Below are positions 13,601 to 22,009 of a stretch of DNA of 64,000 nt, one piece after another. Every line of letters begins with the position of its first letter. The first letter of the stretch is position 1. A model generated the notes under the pieces. The model searched no databases. It saw only the letters and a list, made by a program, of their open reading frames with translations, and was not told the DNA's origin. Source of the stretch: Alligator mississippiensis (taxonomy: Eukaryota; Chordata; Crocodylia; Alligatoridae); assembly GCF_030867095.1 (NCBI RefSeq), contig NC_081829.1:87794261-87858260 (forward strand), read 5' to 3'. Position numbers and translations under genes: made by a program.

Positions 13601-15578
13601 AATGGGATAGAGATAAAGATCGTGATGAAAATGAAAGGGACCGTGATTTTGACAAAGATCGTGACTTTGATCGGGATGATCGTTTCCGACGCCCTAGGTT
13701 TGATTTTCTGTTTTTTACAAAAATCTGAGTATTGTTAAAACCACCAGCATTTTTAAAACGTAGTGGTGTGTAGATTTCTTAAAGGAGGAGAGTGTGGCTT
13801 TTATGAAATCATATTATGAAGGAAATCTGAGTTGTAGGAAGCAATTACAGAATGGTTGCTATATGTAAACATTGTTGGAAGCCTTTATTACCAAAAGAGT
13901 TGATCTTGCATTGTAATGGAGAGGTCTTTAAGTCCTCTGATAAACTTAAGTGCCTTATATGTCTGGGATGCTATTGCACTGAAAATGTTTGTCTTCCAAC
14001 TGTCATTGTCCATTGCAGCAGAAGCCAGGATGTAAAGAGTTAAACCTAGTTTTTCATTTCCTTTTAAATGGCAAAAGGGAAGAAGCTGTTTGGAGGCGAG
14101 GACCAGCTGAGGAAACTTCCAGCTGGCGAGACTCATCTCGACGAGATGAGTGGGACAGAGGTGGTCGTGATCTTAGAGATCGGCGTATTGATGACAGGGA
14201 CAGAAGAGGACCTCCACTCAGAGTAGAACGGGAAGAACGTAAGAGTGTTTTCCTTTACCAGTTTAAATCTCGACAGTAAGAGTGCTCGTTTGTATTAAGG
14301 CTTCTTTATGCTGCTTCAACCATGTAAGGTGGCTTTTAAGTGACTGCAGTATATTTTATTTCAAGTTTAACATTTCTTTATAATATTAGAGTGACATAAA
14401 GGTACCATGGCGTAAAGGAGTCTGTAGCAGTACCAGAAAATCTATTCCACCTACTACGGTAGTTGGCTGACATTCTGACAGGCTTCAACCATGCACTTAC
14501 ACCCAAGTGGATTTAGTTGGGGACTCGAATGTGTTGGGATGTGATCCTACCTGATAGAATGACTCAGAAGGAGCAGCATAACACTTCTGAGTATGTGAGA
14601 GGAAGAGGATCTGACTCTTTAGTTTTATTTTTTTTAATGTATAGATGCTTTCAAATACCAAACTGAGGTTGTATTTAATTTTATCCTTTCTGCTGAAGTA
14701 AGTAATGTTTAACACAACAGTGTTTTGTAGCACTGTTCTGAGCAAGATGAAGTATTACAACCTAGTGACACTTCTGTTACTTTTGGAATTGCCTGAAAGT
14801 TGATAAAAATAGCTGGTAGTATTTTGAACCAGTATATGCTTAAAATCCTCTCCACGTTGCCTTAACATTTTGATTTTTCAGTTTTAAGGATTTGTCCTGT
14901 TATGAAACTTTACCTCTTTCCAGACAGATATTATAAGCTGTTTTCTTATATTCTGGTGGAATTGGCTGCCTGAATTTTTGTTTTAATTTCGTGCTTGTTT
15001 CATGTACATTATCAGTGAATTTATGGTAGTGTTGATTCAAGAGATTGGGTTCTATTCTGAGCAACTGAAAAGTGGTGAGGTCACCATTGGTTGGTTTCCA
15101 TTACAGTGATATAAATTCAGACCTAGTTTATGATCTGGGACTGAAAGCACTTAGAAAATTGTGCAAGAGGGGAAGATAGACGTCACTGAATTAAATTATC
15201 AGTGCTAGGCTTGGTGAGTGACTCAATTTTAATGCATGTCCTTGCATATTTTTAGCCAACTCATGGCGGCGTGGTGATGACAGGAGAGAAGAGCGTGGCG
15301 AAGAACGTGAAGCTGTGCGGCGACCTGCTCCTGCTTCTGCTTTGTCGCCTGCTCCTACTCCATCTCATGCTCCTCCTGCCCCTGCCCGTGCTGTTTCTCC
15401 TTCTTCTGCCCCTGCCCCTGACTCTGCCCCTGGCCCTGTCCCTCCCTCTGTTTCCAAGGAGGGAGAAAGAGATGGAGAGAAAGAGAAGGCTGCCTGGAAA
15501 ACAGAAAAAGAGAAAGAATCCCTTCGTCGCATTAAAAATGAGACAGATGAAGATGGATGGACCACTGTACGGCGTTAA
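1281..15578 (+). CDS. EIF3A: EIF3A, eukaryotic translation initiation factor 3 subunit A (3' eleven coding exons, 5' end outside window)
   Basis: Spliced CDS joined from 1281-1628, 2176-2280, 3358-3471, 3710-3832, 4812-4965, 5564-5748, 8092-8153, 10602-11998, 13523-13697, 14078-14238 and 15256-15578; phases agree at every junction and the product is 1,048 residues ending in [10 protein letters not shown]. eIF3a is the cytoplasmic scaffold of eIF3, which binds the 40S subunit and recruits initiation factors and mRNA. The N-terminal PCI domain lies upstream of this window. Visible here, in order: a highly charged, mostly helical region (first six exons and part of the seventh), which in the family contacts eIF3b/i/g; the decapeptide repeat domain, reported to bind eIF4B; and an Arg/Asp-rich tail. 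Human EIF3A has about 25 imperfect repeats; here there are 36 in exact register plus flanking degenerate ones. Identification is by recalled family sequence (for example the segments [15 protein letters not shown] and [10 protein letters not shown]) and is very secure. Confidence 0.97.
1629..2175 (+). other. EIF3A: EIF3A intron a-b
   Basis: 547-base intron, GTAAGC to TTTGTAG. I see no transposon and no convincing small RNA. Confidence 0.85.
2176..2280 (+). CDS. EIF3A: EIF3A exon b
   Basis: 105 bases, 35 codons, phase 0 to 0, from [11 protein letters not shown] to KNQEKK. The acceptor is TTTGTAG and the donor is GTATAG. The donor is part of an 8-bp target duplication of a hAT-like element that begins only eight bases downstream (see findings). 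Confidence 0.96.
2281..3357 (+). other. EIF3A: EIF3A intron b-c, half of it transposon
   Basis: The intron starts with GTATAGAG and a hAT-like element follows immediately. From about 2990 to 3130 there are repeated words of the type CTGATA, CGGTCTGTATCG and GGCTGATGTGGCTGATAATA that resemble a degenerate dispersed repeat, unclassified. Confidence 0.75.
2289..2782 (+). mobile_element. hAT-like non-autonomous element (MER5/Charlie-like ends)
   Basis: The 5' end CAATGGTTCTCAG and 3' end TTTGAGAACCACTG form terminal inverted repeats of the well-known CAGTGGTTCTCAA hAT type. Flanks GTATAGAG (2281-2288) and GTACAGAG (2783-2790) are an 8-bp target duplication with one mismatch. The 494-bp body has no transposase frame. 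The first flank is also the EIF3A splice donor. A related, more diverged copy starts at 21725. Confidence 0.85.
3358..3471 (+). CDS. EIF3A: EIF3A exon c
   Basis: 114 bases, 38 codons, phase 0 to 0, from [12 protein letters not shown] to WEQQEEER. Acceptor TCTATTTAG, donor GTAAGT (consensus). Confidence 0.96.
3710..3832 (+). CDS. EIF3A: EIF3A exon d
   Basis: 123 bases, 41 codons, phase 0 to 0, from [15 protein letters not shown] to ARRSIYE. Acceptor TTTTTATAG, donor GTGAAC. The preceding intron is only 238 bases. Confidence 0.95.
3833..4811 (+). other. EIF3A: EIF3A intron d-e
   Basis: 979 bases. Contains a G run at about 3946-3957 and otherwise unique-looking sequence; an open frame of about 126 codons at 3936-4316 has no recognisable content. 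Confidence 0.8.
4812..4965 (+). CDS. EIF3A: EIF3A exon e
   Basis: 154 bases, phase 0 to 1, from [15 protein letters not shown] to EEQMLK plus the first base of a Glu codon. Acceptor TTGTTTTAG, donor GTAAAA. Reading past the donor gives a short non-conserved tail; the conserved continuation (EREEKERVE) is supplied by the next exon. Confidence 0.95.
4966..5563 (+). other. EIF3A: EIF3A intron e-f
   Basis: 598 bases with no feature I can name, apart from a short ACCAACCAACC run near 5155. Confidence 0.8.
5564..5748 (+). CDS. EIF3A: EIF3A exon f
   Basis: 185 bases, phase 1 to 0. Acceptor TTGTTGCAG, donor GTAATG. Encodes the Glu/Arg-rich helix ending in [15 protein letters not shown]. The family protein has a similar short linker here before its DSRWGDRD segment. 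Confidence 0.95.
6976..7295 (+). mobile_element. hAT-like MITE with TAGGSTGACC ends
   Basis: The left end TAGGCTGACCATATGG and the inverted right end (read inward TAGGGTGACCGTATGTCC) are terminal inverted repeats. Flanks GTCATCTA (6968-6975) and GTCATCTC (7296-7303) are an 8-bp target duplication with one mismatch, the hAT hallmark. 320 bp, non-coding, with the phrase GGGACTGTCCTGGCCAGTCC near the right end. Confidence 0.8.
7848..8065 (+). mobile_element. CR1 LINE, 3' untranslated fragment
   Basis: Contains the CR1 3' landmarks in order: GATATTAGGAAAAACTC, TGGAACAGGTTACC, GGCTAGACAAACCCTTGGCT, GGTTGGACTAGGTGATCTCC and TGAGGTCCCTTCC. 5'-truncated as usual, + orientation. It ends within about 27-40 bases of the acceptor of the 62-nt EIF3A exon. 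Confidence 0.88.
8092..8153 (+). CDS. EIF3A: EIF3A exon g (62-nt small exon)
   Basis: 62 bases, phase 0 to 2. It encodes [20 protein letters not shown] plus two bases of an Arg codon completed by the next exon, matching the mammalian SRWGDRD and WRRGPPE segments. Acceptor ACATATAG, donor GTGTTT. The 3' end of a CR1 LINE fragment lies about 27-40 bases upstream of its acceptor. Confidence 0.88.
9845..10031 (+). mobile_element. 187-bp hAT MITE with perfect 8-bp target duplication
   Basis: Ends CAGGGGCAGGCAA and, inverted, CAAGGGTGGGCAA. Flanked on both sides by AACTAGAT (9837-9844 and 10032-10039), a perfect duplication. The interior GAGGGCCACATGACAGG and GGCCACATCCGGCCCCTGGG are typical of this very common amniote hAT group. 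Related longer copies are at 32062 and 63766. Confidence 0.92.
10410..10560 (+). repeat. GACAAGG repeat family, single end
   Basis: Carries GGCAGACAAGGTTCTTTGGG followed by TGAATCTGGTATCTTTTATT and, further in, GCAAGCTTTCGGGTACAAAC. The same terminal word occurs inverted at both ends of a fold-back copy at 34399-34637, and a diverged one at 20938-21200. Superfamily not determined. Confidence 0.75.
10602..11998 (+). CDS. EIF3A: EIF3A exon h: giant decapeptide-repeat exon
   Basis: 1,397 bases, phase 2 to 1. It opens with [20 protein letters not shown], enters a 10-residue tandem array of consensus [10 protein letters not shown], and leaves through degenerate units (DRILRR, GPWRSS, LSRRDD) to [11 protein letters not shown]. 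Acceptor TTAATAG at 10595-10601, donor GTAGGA at 11999. Because units are 30 bp and lack stops, other frames are also open across the array; only this frame joins both flanking exons and matches eIF3a. The acidic-basic alternation is the family's known repeat domain. Confidence 0.96.
10741..11820 (+). repeat. EIF3A: 30-bp tandem array, 36 units (EIF3A decapeptide repeats)
   Basis: Thirty-six consecutive 30-bp units with no register slip, each starting GATGAGGA, GATGAAGA or GACGAGGA. Sequence variants fall in blocks: units 1-5 end GCGTGAAGTG; 6-10 mostly GCGGGGCTTG; 12-21 carry GATGAGGATA and GCGCGGCCTG (unit 15 reads GCGCAGCCTG); 23-32 carry GGGGCCCTAG and GCGTGGCCTG; 34-36 carry GAGGACCGAGGTCCCAG. 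Units 11, 22, 25 and 33 are tryptophan variants (GSWRAT, GNWRAA, GSWRAA). A partial unit precedes at 10714-10740, and degenerate units follow to about 11985. Confidence 0.97.
11999..13522 (+). other. EIF3A: EIF3A intron h-i
   Basis: 1.5 kb. A hAT MITE occupies 13254-13467. The stretch 12480-12710 (TGGGAAGCGGGAGATGTAGG, CTAGAACCTTGG) looks like an old SINE-type repeat that I cannot name. The rest is unique-looking. Confidence 0.75.
13254..13467 (+). mobile_element. hAT MITE, GTGGTTTTCAACC ends
   Basis: Terminal inverted repeats TGGTGGTTTTCAACCT and, at the right, AGGTTGAAAACCACCA. Flanks CTTTACGG and CTTCAAGG agree at six of eight positions. 214 bp with repeated GGGTCTGCACCTCCATT-like words. 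Ends 55 bases before an EIF3A exon. Confidence 0.8.
13523..13697 (+). CDS. EIF3A: EIF3A exon i
   Basis: 175 bases, phase 1 to 2. It encodes [21 protein letters not shown] followed by alternating Arg/Asp/Glu ([14 protein letters not shown]) to DDRFRRP, equivalent to the mammalian GGWREKEKAREESWGPP to RFRRPR segment. Acceptor ATGTATAG, donor GTTTGA. Confidence 0.94.
13698..14077 (+). other. EIF3A: EIF3A intron i-j
   Basis: 380 bases. An open frame of 63 codons lies inside but has no recognisable content. No transposon seen. Confidence 0.8.
14078..14238 (+). CDS. EIF3A: EIF3A exon j
   Basis: 161 bases, phase 2 to 1. It encodes [20 protein letters not shown], then [20 protein letters not shown] and [12 protein letters not shown], a clear match to the mammalian [19 protein letters not shown] region. 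Acceptor GGCAAAAG, donor GTAAGA. Confidence 0.94.
14239..15255 (+). other. EIF3A: EIF3A intron j-k
   Basis: 1,017 bases of A/T-rich intron without a recognisable repeat. Confidence 0.8.
15256..15578 (+). CDS. EIF3A: EIF3A terminal coding exon k
   Basis: 323 bases, phase 1, stop TAA at 15576-15578. It encodes [18 protein letters not shown], an Ala/Pro/Ser-rich stretch of about 45 residues, then [20 protein letters not shown] and [13 protein letters not shown]. The last 30 residues are nearly invariant in vertebrates. The Ala/Pro stretch looks longer than the short PPRRVPPPA-like segment I recall in mammals. Confidence 0.95.
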
Positions 15579-15827
15579 GTCAAAAACAAAATGCAGTTTA
15601 AACAGGCATTTTAGCATTGATTTGGTGAAATCCACAGATTATATTTGTGCTTATAAACATTCTGAATTGGAGTTCTTTAACCAATATTTTGAGGTAACCT
15701 GAAAGCATGAGCCTGTATTACTTACTTGTATTTAGATTGATCATGCACAAAACTCACAGCAGAAGGTTGGGAATTGGATGCCAGGTTCTGAAATTTCAAA
15801 TGTTGCTGATTTCACAGATTGTTACTA

Positions 15828-15833
15828 AATAAA
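15828..15833 (+). terminator. EIF3A: Proximal EIF3A polyadenylation signal AATAAA
   Basis: AATAAA 250 bases after the stop codon; would give a short 3' UTR isoform. Confidence 0.5.
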
Positions 15834-16150
15834 AATGTGAACCCTGTGGTTAACTTGGGTAATACCTGTATCTCAGACCAAAAAAACCCAGGCCTTTTAA
15901 TTTTTAAATGAATATTTTTTCTTTATTGGAAATGAGGTATGATTCTCACAGAACATGCATTTGAAAACAAATCTCTGTTCACATCATGGTGGCATTATTG
16001 AAAAGGCAGAGCTGGATCCATTTCCATAATTGGCCAAATTGGTTAAAAACCTGTCCCCCTATTTAGGTATTTTTGAAGGCAGGAAGTTTTTGTGAGAGGT
16101 ATTTTATCATTATCTAAATTCAGTAAGTTGTTTAAATTTGAATGAATTAC

Positions 16151-16156
16151 AATAAA
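16151..16156 (+). terminator. EIF3A: Middle EIF3A polyadenylation signal AATAAA
   Basis: AATAAA about 570 bases after the stop, in an A/T-rich context. Confidence 0.4.
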
Positions 16157-16635
16157 CATTATGACCATTAGCTACACTGGGTTATTTTCTGTAGATTTTA
16201 CTTGAATACGTATGCCTCTAAAGCCATTTTGCAGTCTTTGTTCTAATACTGAATACTGCTGCAGTGTAAAACAACAAAACATAAGGCTTTTGGAATTCAA
16301 GCATTTTGGTAAACATACGGCTATATATTTTCTGTTGCCAATAGCATAACTGCTTTCCATACTGGATAATTCATGACTTTCAAGCATCTATAAATATTGT
16401 CATATTTAAAATGTGTGATTTTTGGAGGAATTGTTCAGATTCTCCAGTCCCCCCCCCTTCTCCCCTCCCCAATTCTTTGTCTTCAGGGTAAATGCTTTTT
16501 CTCTCAACAAGTGCTTTGTGGTAATGGCTGCGTTGACTTCAATTTTGGGGTGCAGTAACAATGTCATTGATTAAGTAGCGGGGATTTTTGAAGCCAGCAC
16601 AGAACTTACTGCTGTGTGTTTCTTCTTCAATGATA

Positions 16636-16641
16636 AATAAA
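16636..16641 (+). terminator. EIF3A: Distal EIF3A polyadenylation signal AATAAA
   Basis: AATAAA within TGATAAATAAACAAC, followed 20-40 bases later by TTGCTGTGTTTTGTC, a good downstream element. It is the best candidate for the main 3' end, giving a 3' UTR of about 1.08 kb. Confidence 0.65.
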
Positions 16642-16879
16642 CAACTTATGAAATTAGCTCTTGCTGTGTTTTGTCTTTAATTAAACTTTTTGCTATGTAT
16701 TCAAGAAAATCAGCTGCTTAACTAGCTTCTGCTTCCCCCATGCATATTCTTTTCTGTCACTGTTGAAGAACGTAGCTTGCCATTCAGATGTTTTTTTGAC
16801 TGAAAGAGTGATGTAGTTGAGGCAAAAGTGAACTTGCATTTGTACATTGATGCTTTTGTCCTTTCCCAAGCATGTCCAA

Positions 16880-17848
16880 TAGGGCTGTGTGAAACGGCAC
16901 CGCTCTGTTTCGACTTGTGTTTCGACAGAACAGCATTTCGTTTCAAATTTCGTTTCACTTCGAAACTGGTGTTCCGTTTCGTTTAGTTGAAACAGGTTTG
17001 CTGTTTCATTTTGCCCATGGGCTACAATGGGGAAGCTTGAAACAGCCTATAACTTTGTCATTTCTGGCCTGATTTGGATGAAACGTGCAGGAATGGTAGC
17101 CCTTTCTGAGGGCATGAAGCCTGCCACGTTTTAAGGAGATAGGTGCAGGGGTTTCAGGGACACTGCACCTCGAAGTCTTGAAAGCAAAAAACGCATGTCA
17201 TATATGTGTTAAGCCACAGTGGGGTCAAAACTGCAGGGATGCTAGCCCCTGCTGAGGCCACGAAGCCTGCCAAGTTTCAAGGAGATAGTTGCAGGGGTTT
17301 GGGGGGAACTGCACCTTAAGCTGCGGACAAGCAAAACTCATGGCGTGGGTGACACTGTGTGTGTTAAGGCGCAGCAGGGTGAAAGCCGCAGGCCTGCTAG
17401 CCCCTGCTGAGACCACAAAGTTTGCCAGCTGTCCAGGGGATAAGTGTAGGGGCTTCTGGGGTCCTGCACCTCTGGCTGCTAACAGGCAAAACTCATGACA
17501 TGGGTGGGTGACACTGCATGTGTGTTAAGGTGAGCCCTCACTCAACAGACACCAAGGCAGAAAGCAGGGCGGTTCAAACAATGCTGCCTTTTATGCAGGT
17601 TTCCATCCCTCTCCCAGAGCACTGGGGCTGGAGGGGACCTTGGGAAAGGATGGCAGTCACTGGCCAGCTACACTGTCAATAATGAGAGCACTCTTCCCCC
17701 TCCCTCTCCTTACTTTAGTTTCTGTTTCCCTGCAGGCAAGCCCAGCTTGAGCTTCAAAACGTTTTGACTTGCCTCATTTTGTTTTGAGCTCAAAATGAAT
17801 TGAAACAGCGTCAAAATGAAACTGCTGGTGAAATTTTGGAGAGCCCTA
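16880..17848 (+). mobile_element. hAT-like element, TAGGGCTGTG family, copy 1 (969 bp)
   Basis: Starts TAGGGCTGTGTGAAAC and ends GAGAGCCCTA. Perfect 8-bp flanking duplication ATGTCCAA (16872-16879 and 17849-17856). The left subterminal region is crowded with GTTTCG, TTTCGTTTC and CGAAAC words. The interior has about three tandem units of roughly 150 bp (17112-17540), each with CCCCTGCTGAG, AAGCCTGCCA, GGAGATAG and AACTCATG words. No transposase frame. Shares its core block (CTATAACTTTG, GATTTGGATGAAA) with copy 3. Confidence 0.85.
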
Positions 17849-17856
17849 ATGTCCAA

Positions 17857-20800
17857 GCTTCCCAAACCCTCACCTTTCAGGAAAGCTTACACTTCCATAG
17901 TGATCTTCTTTTGAAGGCTGGATGTGGAGTTTCTGTGAGGCCCATCAACTCCACTCCTTGTTTGACCACCAGAATCATTTCTAAGCAGGAGAAAACTGGA
18001 TTTTTTGCAGACATTTACCATCTTGGGAGATATGAAAGCAGAGGGTAGGACCTAAGCCTTAATAACCCTGCACTCTAACTACACAGATGCTAACAGGATG
18101 GTTCTGTGTGTGTTCAGATATTTAGAGTTGATGGGGAAGACTGCTGCCAGTCTGAAAAGTGAAAATTTCTACTTTTTTCTGACTGTAGCCGTATTTATTT
18201 GATGTAAATGTGATATGTGGTTACTGTACCACATCTTCCTTGTTGCATAACTCCATTCTGGTATCTACACCTTAGTTTTTTTTTTAACGTATTTGAAACT
18301 TCGAGAATGTGAATAGGGTGGTGTAAACACTGGCACCATTTATGCTGAGAACTGTAAACTGTATCAATTCCCTTAGTTAACTTCATTGACTCTGAGCCCT
18401 AAAGATGGGACTTCAAAATACTACTGTTCTGGTTGATCATTTTAATAGAAATATCCCCTTAAAGTGCTTTTCCAGGGGGCACTTCTAACCAGTTTTAGTT
18501 TGAATATAAAATCTCCCATCTTTCCTCCTGACATCTTCCGTTGAGGGTAACATATGCATTTTCTGGGAGAATAGTGATGGTTCCAGAATTATTTCTTTTT
18601 ATGTAAGAGCTGCTGTTATGATTTCATTTTTACATTTACTTAACATCCTCATTGAAAAAAAAAATCAATGAAACTGGAGCAGAATTTGGGACCAGCTAGC
18701 CCATCTGTAGGGACTGTATAAAATCAGATTGATGATTGCACTTTAATAATTAAAAAATGTCTTTACATCTCATTGTAAGTTTAAGGTATACTTAAACTGT
18801 AATACTTTTTTAGTGTTACAGGCTAGCTAGAAGGGTAAGCATGGGCTGCCTGTGGGAGGTAAAGACTGAGTGTCTAGGAGGCAAATCCCCAATGCTGAAA
18901 TGATGAAAGCATAAAGTCTTTTTGAAGGTTTAGCTTTCCCTTCTTTCTAAACACTAAGCCCTTAGGCTTGGCTTGACTTGGCCTTAAGATGACAAAGCTG
19001 TGAATCCTGACATTTTAGAGCTGCTGGGGTTTGCAAACGAGGCATGTTTGTAAGCTGTTTATCTGAAATGCTTTTGTCTCTTGTGGAAATATCCTTGCAC
19101 TGTGAATGCTGGCAGGTTGCTGGTCAACCCTGGCATGGCTTTGAGAGAACAAAATGGAGGTTCTGAACATGTTTGAAATGGTCCCAGTGAATTGCAGTCG
19201 CTGCACTGAGGGAGAGGGTCTTGAACTCCACCACGAGAAAGGAAACAGCTGAAAGGACTCAGATTTATCTAGTAAGTTGTCAGAGGTGCAATTAACTTGG
19301 GAAGGAAAACAGGTGTTGATCAACATGGGGAGAAGGGATGTTGAAATGTGCTCAGAAAATTCCCTCTGCTCCTTTTTCATTACTTTCAAGGCACCTGAAC
19401 ATGCCTGCTCTGTTTTTACTAATTCTCTGCTCTTTGCATGAGTAAAGGGATTTAATACCAACAGCTCATTTGTAGTGTCACACAACTACAGTGAAATAGA
19501 TGCAGCGTTTTTGATCATTATGGTCGAACTCTTAAAAAGGTGCAGGTGAGAGAAAGTATCACATATCTGCTGCTTTCCAGGGAAGAGTTTATTAACACAA
19601 AATTATTACCCAGATTTGCTGGTAGATGGAATATGCTGTTCAAGTAGCCCACATGGGAGTGGAGGAATACATCTTTGTAAAACAACATACAAAAATTAAA
19701 ATATAAGTGCTCAGTAACAGATTCACTACTGCTGTTTTTCTAAGGGAAACTTAGCAGAATAAAAGTCAGATGGATGTTTCATAAAAGATAAGGTCTAATA
19801 AATCACAAACCTTCACCCTTTCTGTATCTCTTGCTGATATTGTTCAGCATTTGGCTTGATTAGAAAGCACCAAATTTACCTGTCAGTCCTTTAATTACTG
19901 CTGCAAGCATAGTACTAGTATAATTGGTGGCTACTTTAAGCAGGTAGGCCTTGCAGCGTAGGAGTAAGTATCAAGATACAATTAAAGGAAGTTGTAAGCA
20001 CACAGTTTTGAAGTGGAAGGAAGGAAGTGGTGCTGTAACAAACCAGGTCATTTCAGTGCAGGAAAGATCCCAGAGAAGCTAACATTGTTGCTTGTCCTAC
20101 TGATACCAGGGCATGACCTGGAAGGACAGTCACTTCTGCTACAGGTTGACCTCTGTACATCTAAAACATGGAACCAAGAGCACACGTGCATGGTCTGGTT
20201 TCTCCCTCCTCCTGAAATTAAAAACCAAGATTGGTAACCTGTTACGTTCCTCTTGGCAAATGTTGTCGAGGGAAGAACTTGGATTCTAGCATTGAACATA
20301 GCGGATACAAGCAAAACCTCTGTGCGCGGAGTCACTGAGCTAAAACCTCACACCAATTCCAATTTAAAAGTCTTAGTAGCTAATCCTGCTAGTGTTTCAG
20401 TACACTTACTGCGGGTAAGCTGGGTGCTGCTACAGTAGTCCTTATATTCCAAAAGCATTTTTCTCATAGATCAGCACTTCAATCTTTAACGGGTACCTCC
20501 CTCTGCTTACAGGAGCAAGAAATACAGCTGAAGTTGCACATATACTTGAATGTTAGCTCCATTAAACCAATGTAAGTGGCACAGGGAAGGTGGGTGGAAA
20601 GTGTGCGTTAAAAAAACTGCAAAATCCCACGTAGAAGTGCAGTGAATATGGTAGGTCGAGAAAGTCTGTAGTGGAAGTGTTCATCAACCAGCATCCATTA
20701 TGAAGAAGGGAGATAACAAGTAAAGTTGGATTTGAAGAGGCACTTGCATTGAAGTCCAACAGTGCCTTCCGAACGTTATAGACAAAAAAGGCAATTCTTC

Positions 20801-20937
20801 ACTCATTTACAAATTCGTTTTCTTGTCTTTCAGCTCTGCCATCATCCTAGCTGAGCCACCTTGTTTCTCCAGATTAAGCCTAGTAGCTGTCCTTTGACTC
20901 ACTTAAGCATCCTCTCATGAAATTCTTTTGAGGGAGA
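17857..20937. other. Intergenic sequence between EIF3A and NANOS1
   Basis: About 3 kb with no gene, RNA or transposon that I can recognise. Short open frames (for example 19015-19485 on the minus strand) have no family resemblance. Confidence 0.6.
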
Positions 20938-21200
20938 GAGGCAAGGATTTCTTAGGATGATATTTTTATTGGACCAGCTTTGTAGTTGGCATAGTTAGAC
21001 AAGCTTTTAAATGCAAGACGCTCTTTGTTAGGTCTCACTCTTAGGTTAGATGGCTGGCATCACATATTTGGCAGTACCTTTGAGTCTGTTTCATGGTCAG
21101 GTCTTTTAGTTTAAGAACTCTCTCTCTAATTCAAGATCTTGTCTATCTCAACTACATAATTGGCCCAATAAAAGATACCATCTTAAGAACTTCTTGCCTC
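20938..21200. repeat. Fold-back repeat, GACAAGG-related family
   Basis: The left arm (from 20938, GAGGCAAGGATTTCTTAGG, then TTTTTATTGGACCAGC) matches the reverse complement of the right arm (21149-21200, with TTGGCCCAATAAAAGATACC). Arms are roughly 50-60 bases with several mismatches. Between them is AGACAAGCTTTTAAATGC. It resembles the ends of the 10410 and 34399 repeats. Confidence 0.65.
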
Positions 21201-21724
21201 ACAATTTTTGGACTGTCACTTCTTGGAATGTAGTGCAAGAGTGCAGATGCAATTCACCTCCTCTTTCCTGCCCTGCAGCTGCATAAAATTCTGCCCTTTC
21301 CCAGCCCCATCCTACCTCCCTTCCTTTTCTCCAGCTCCTTCCCCCTCAAATATAAATACAGTTTAGTCTGAAACATAAAATGAAAACATACACACCCTCT
21401 GGACCTTACCTGGCACTCTAGGTGGGGTCCCCATCTCTCTGCCCCCCCTCATGCCAAGTTCATCAAACTCTACTTGCAGTCACAGGAAGGGGGAGTTGAA
21501 GGACAGAAACTCCAGACTATCATTAACTTAACTGAAATCACACTCAAACATCTGCCCTCAGAACCAGAGATGCATCCTCATCCTCTTTGAAGAAGCCTCT
21601 TCTCACTGCTACTGGCCATAATCATCTCATAATCCTATCCTCCTCTTGGACTATGACTGGTCTCCTTGTTCTTCCTGGTTTTCTCACGGAGCAAGGTCCT
21701 CTGCTCTTTCCTATTCTCCTACAC

Positions 21725-22001
21725 CAGTGGTCCTCAATTGTCTTAGACTCAAGGCACTCAGAAGATGCCAGCTCTTAGTTTTAACTCCTTTTTTGACTAC
21801 CAAAAAATAACAGCAATTCTTTTGTTGCAAAGAACTCAGAAAGACCACAACAGGTTAGAAGGTTTTTAGCACTATGGATTCCTATTTGAACTCTGGGTTA
21901 TCATGCTTGCATGCCCTATACTGCTGGACTTTGGACGACATCCTTGAGAGGACCTCCAGGCATCCCAGAGTGCAATGAGACCCTGGTTTTGACAGTCACT
22001 G
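21725..22001 (+). mobile_element. Degenerate hAT-like element related to the copy at 2289
   Basis: Starts CAGTGGTCCTCAATTGTCTT then AGACTCAAGGCACTCAGA, which parallels AGACTCAAGGCACCCCTCC in the 2289 copy. Ends TTTTGACAGTCACTG. Flanks TCCTACAC and TTCTATAC agree at six of eight positions. 277 bp. Confidence 0.65.
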
Positions 22002-22009
22002 TTCTATAC

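Larger units (their letters stand above)
15579..16660 (+). other. EIF3A: EIF3A 3' untranslated region
   Basis: Non-coding A/T-rich sequence following the EIF3A stop. It contains three AATAAA hexamers. The most distal one, at 16636, is followed by a T/G-rich stretch (TTGCTGTGTTTTGTC), so the main transcript end is probably near 16,660. I see no transposon in it. Confidence 0.75.

Noticed and set aside
1629..15255. Search of EIF3A introns for the H/ACA snoRNA known to be hosted by human EIF3A (SNORA19)
   Set aside because: A few hinge-like and ACA-like words exist (for example around 14420-14490), but I could not fold a convincing double hairpin, so none is called.
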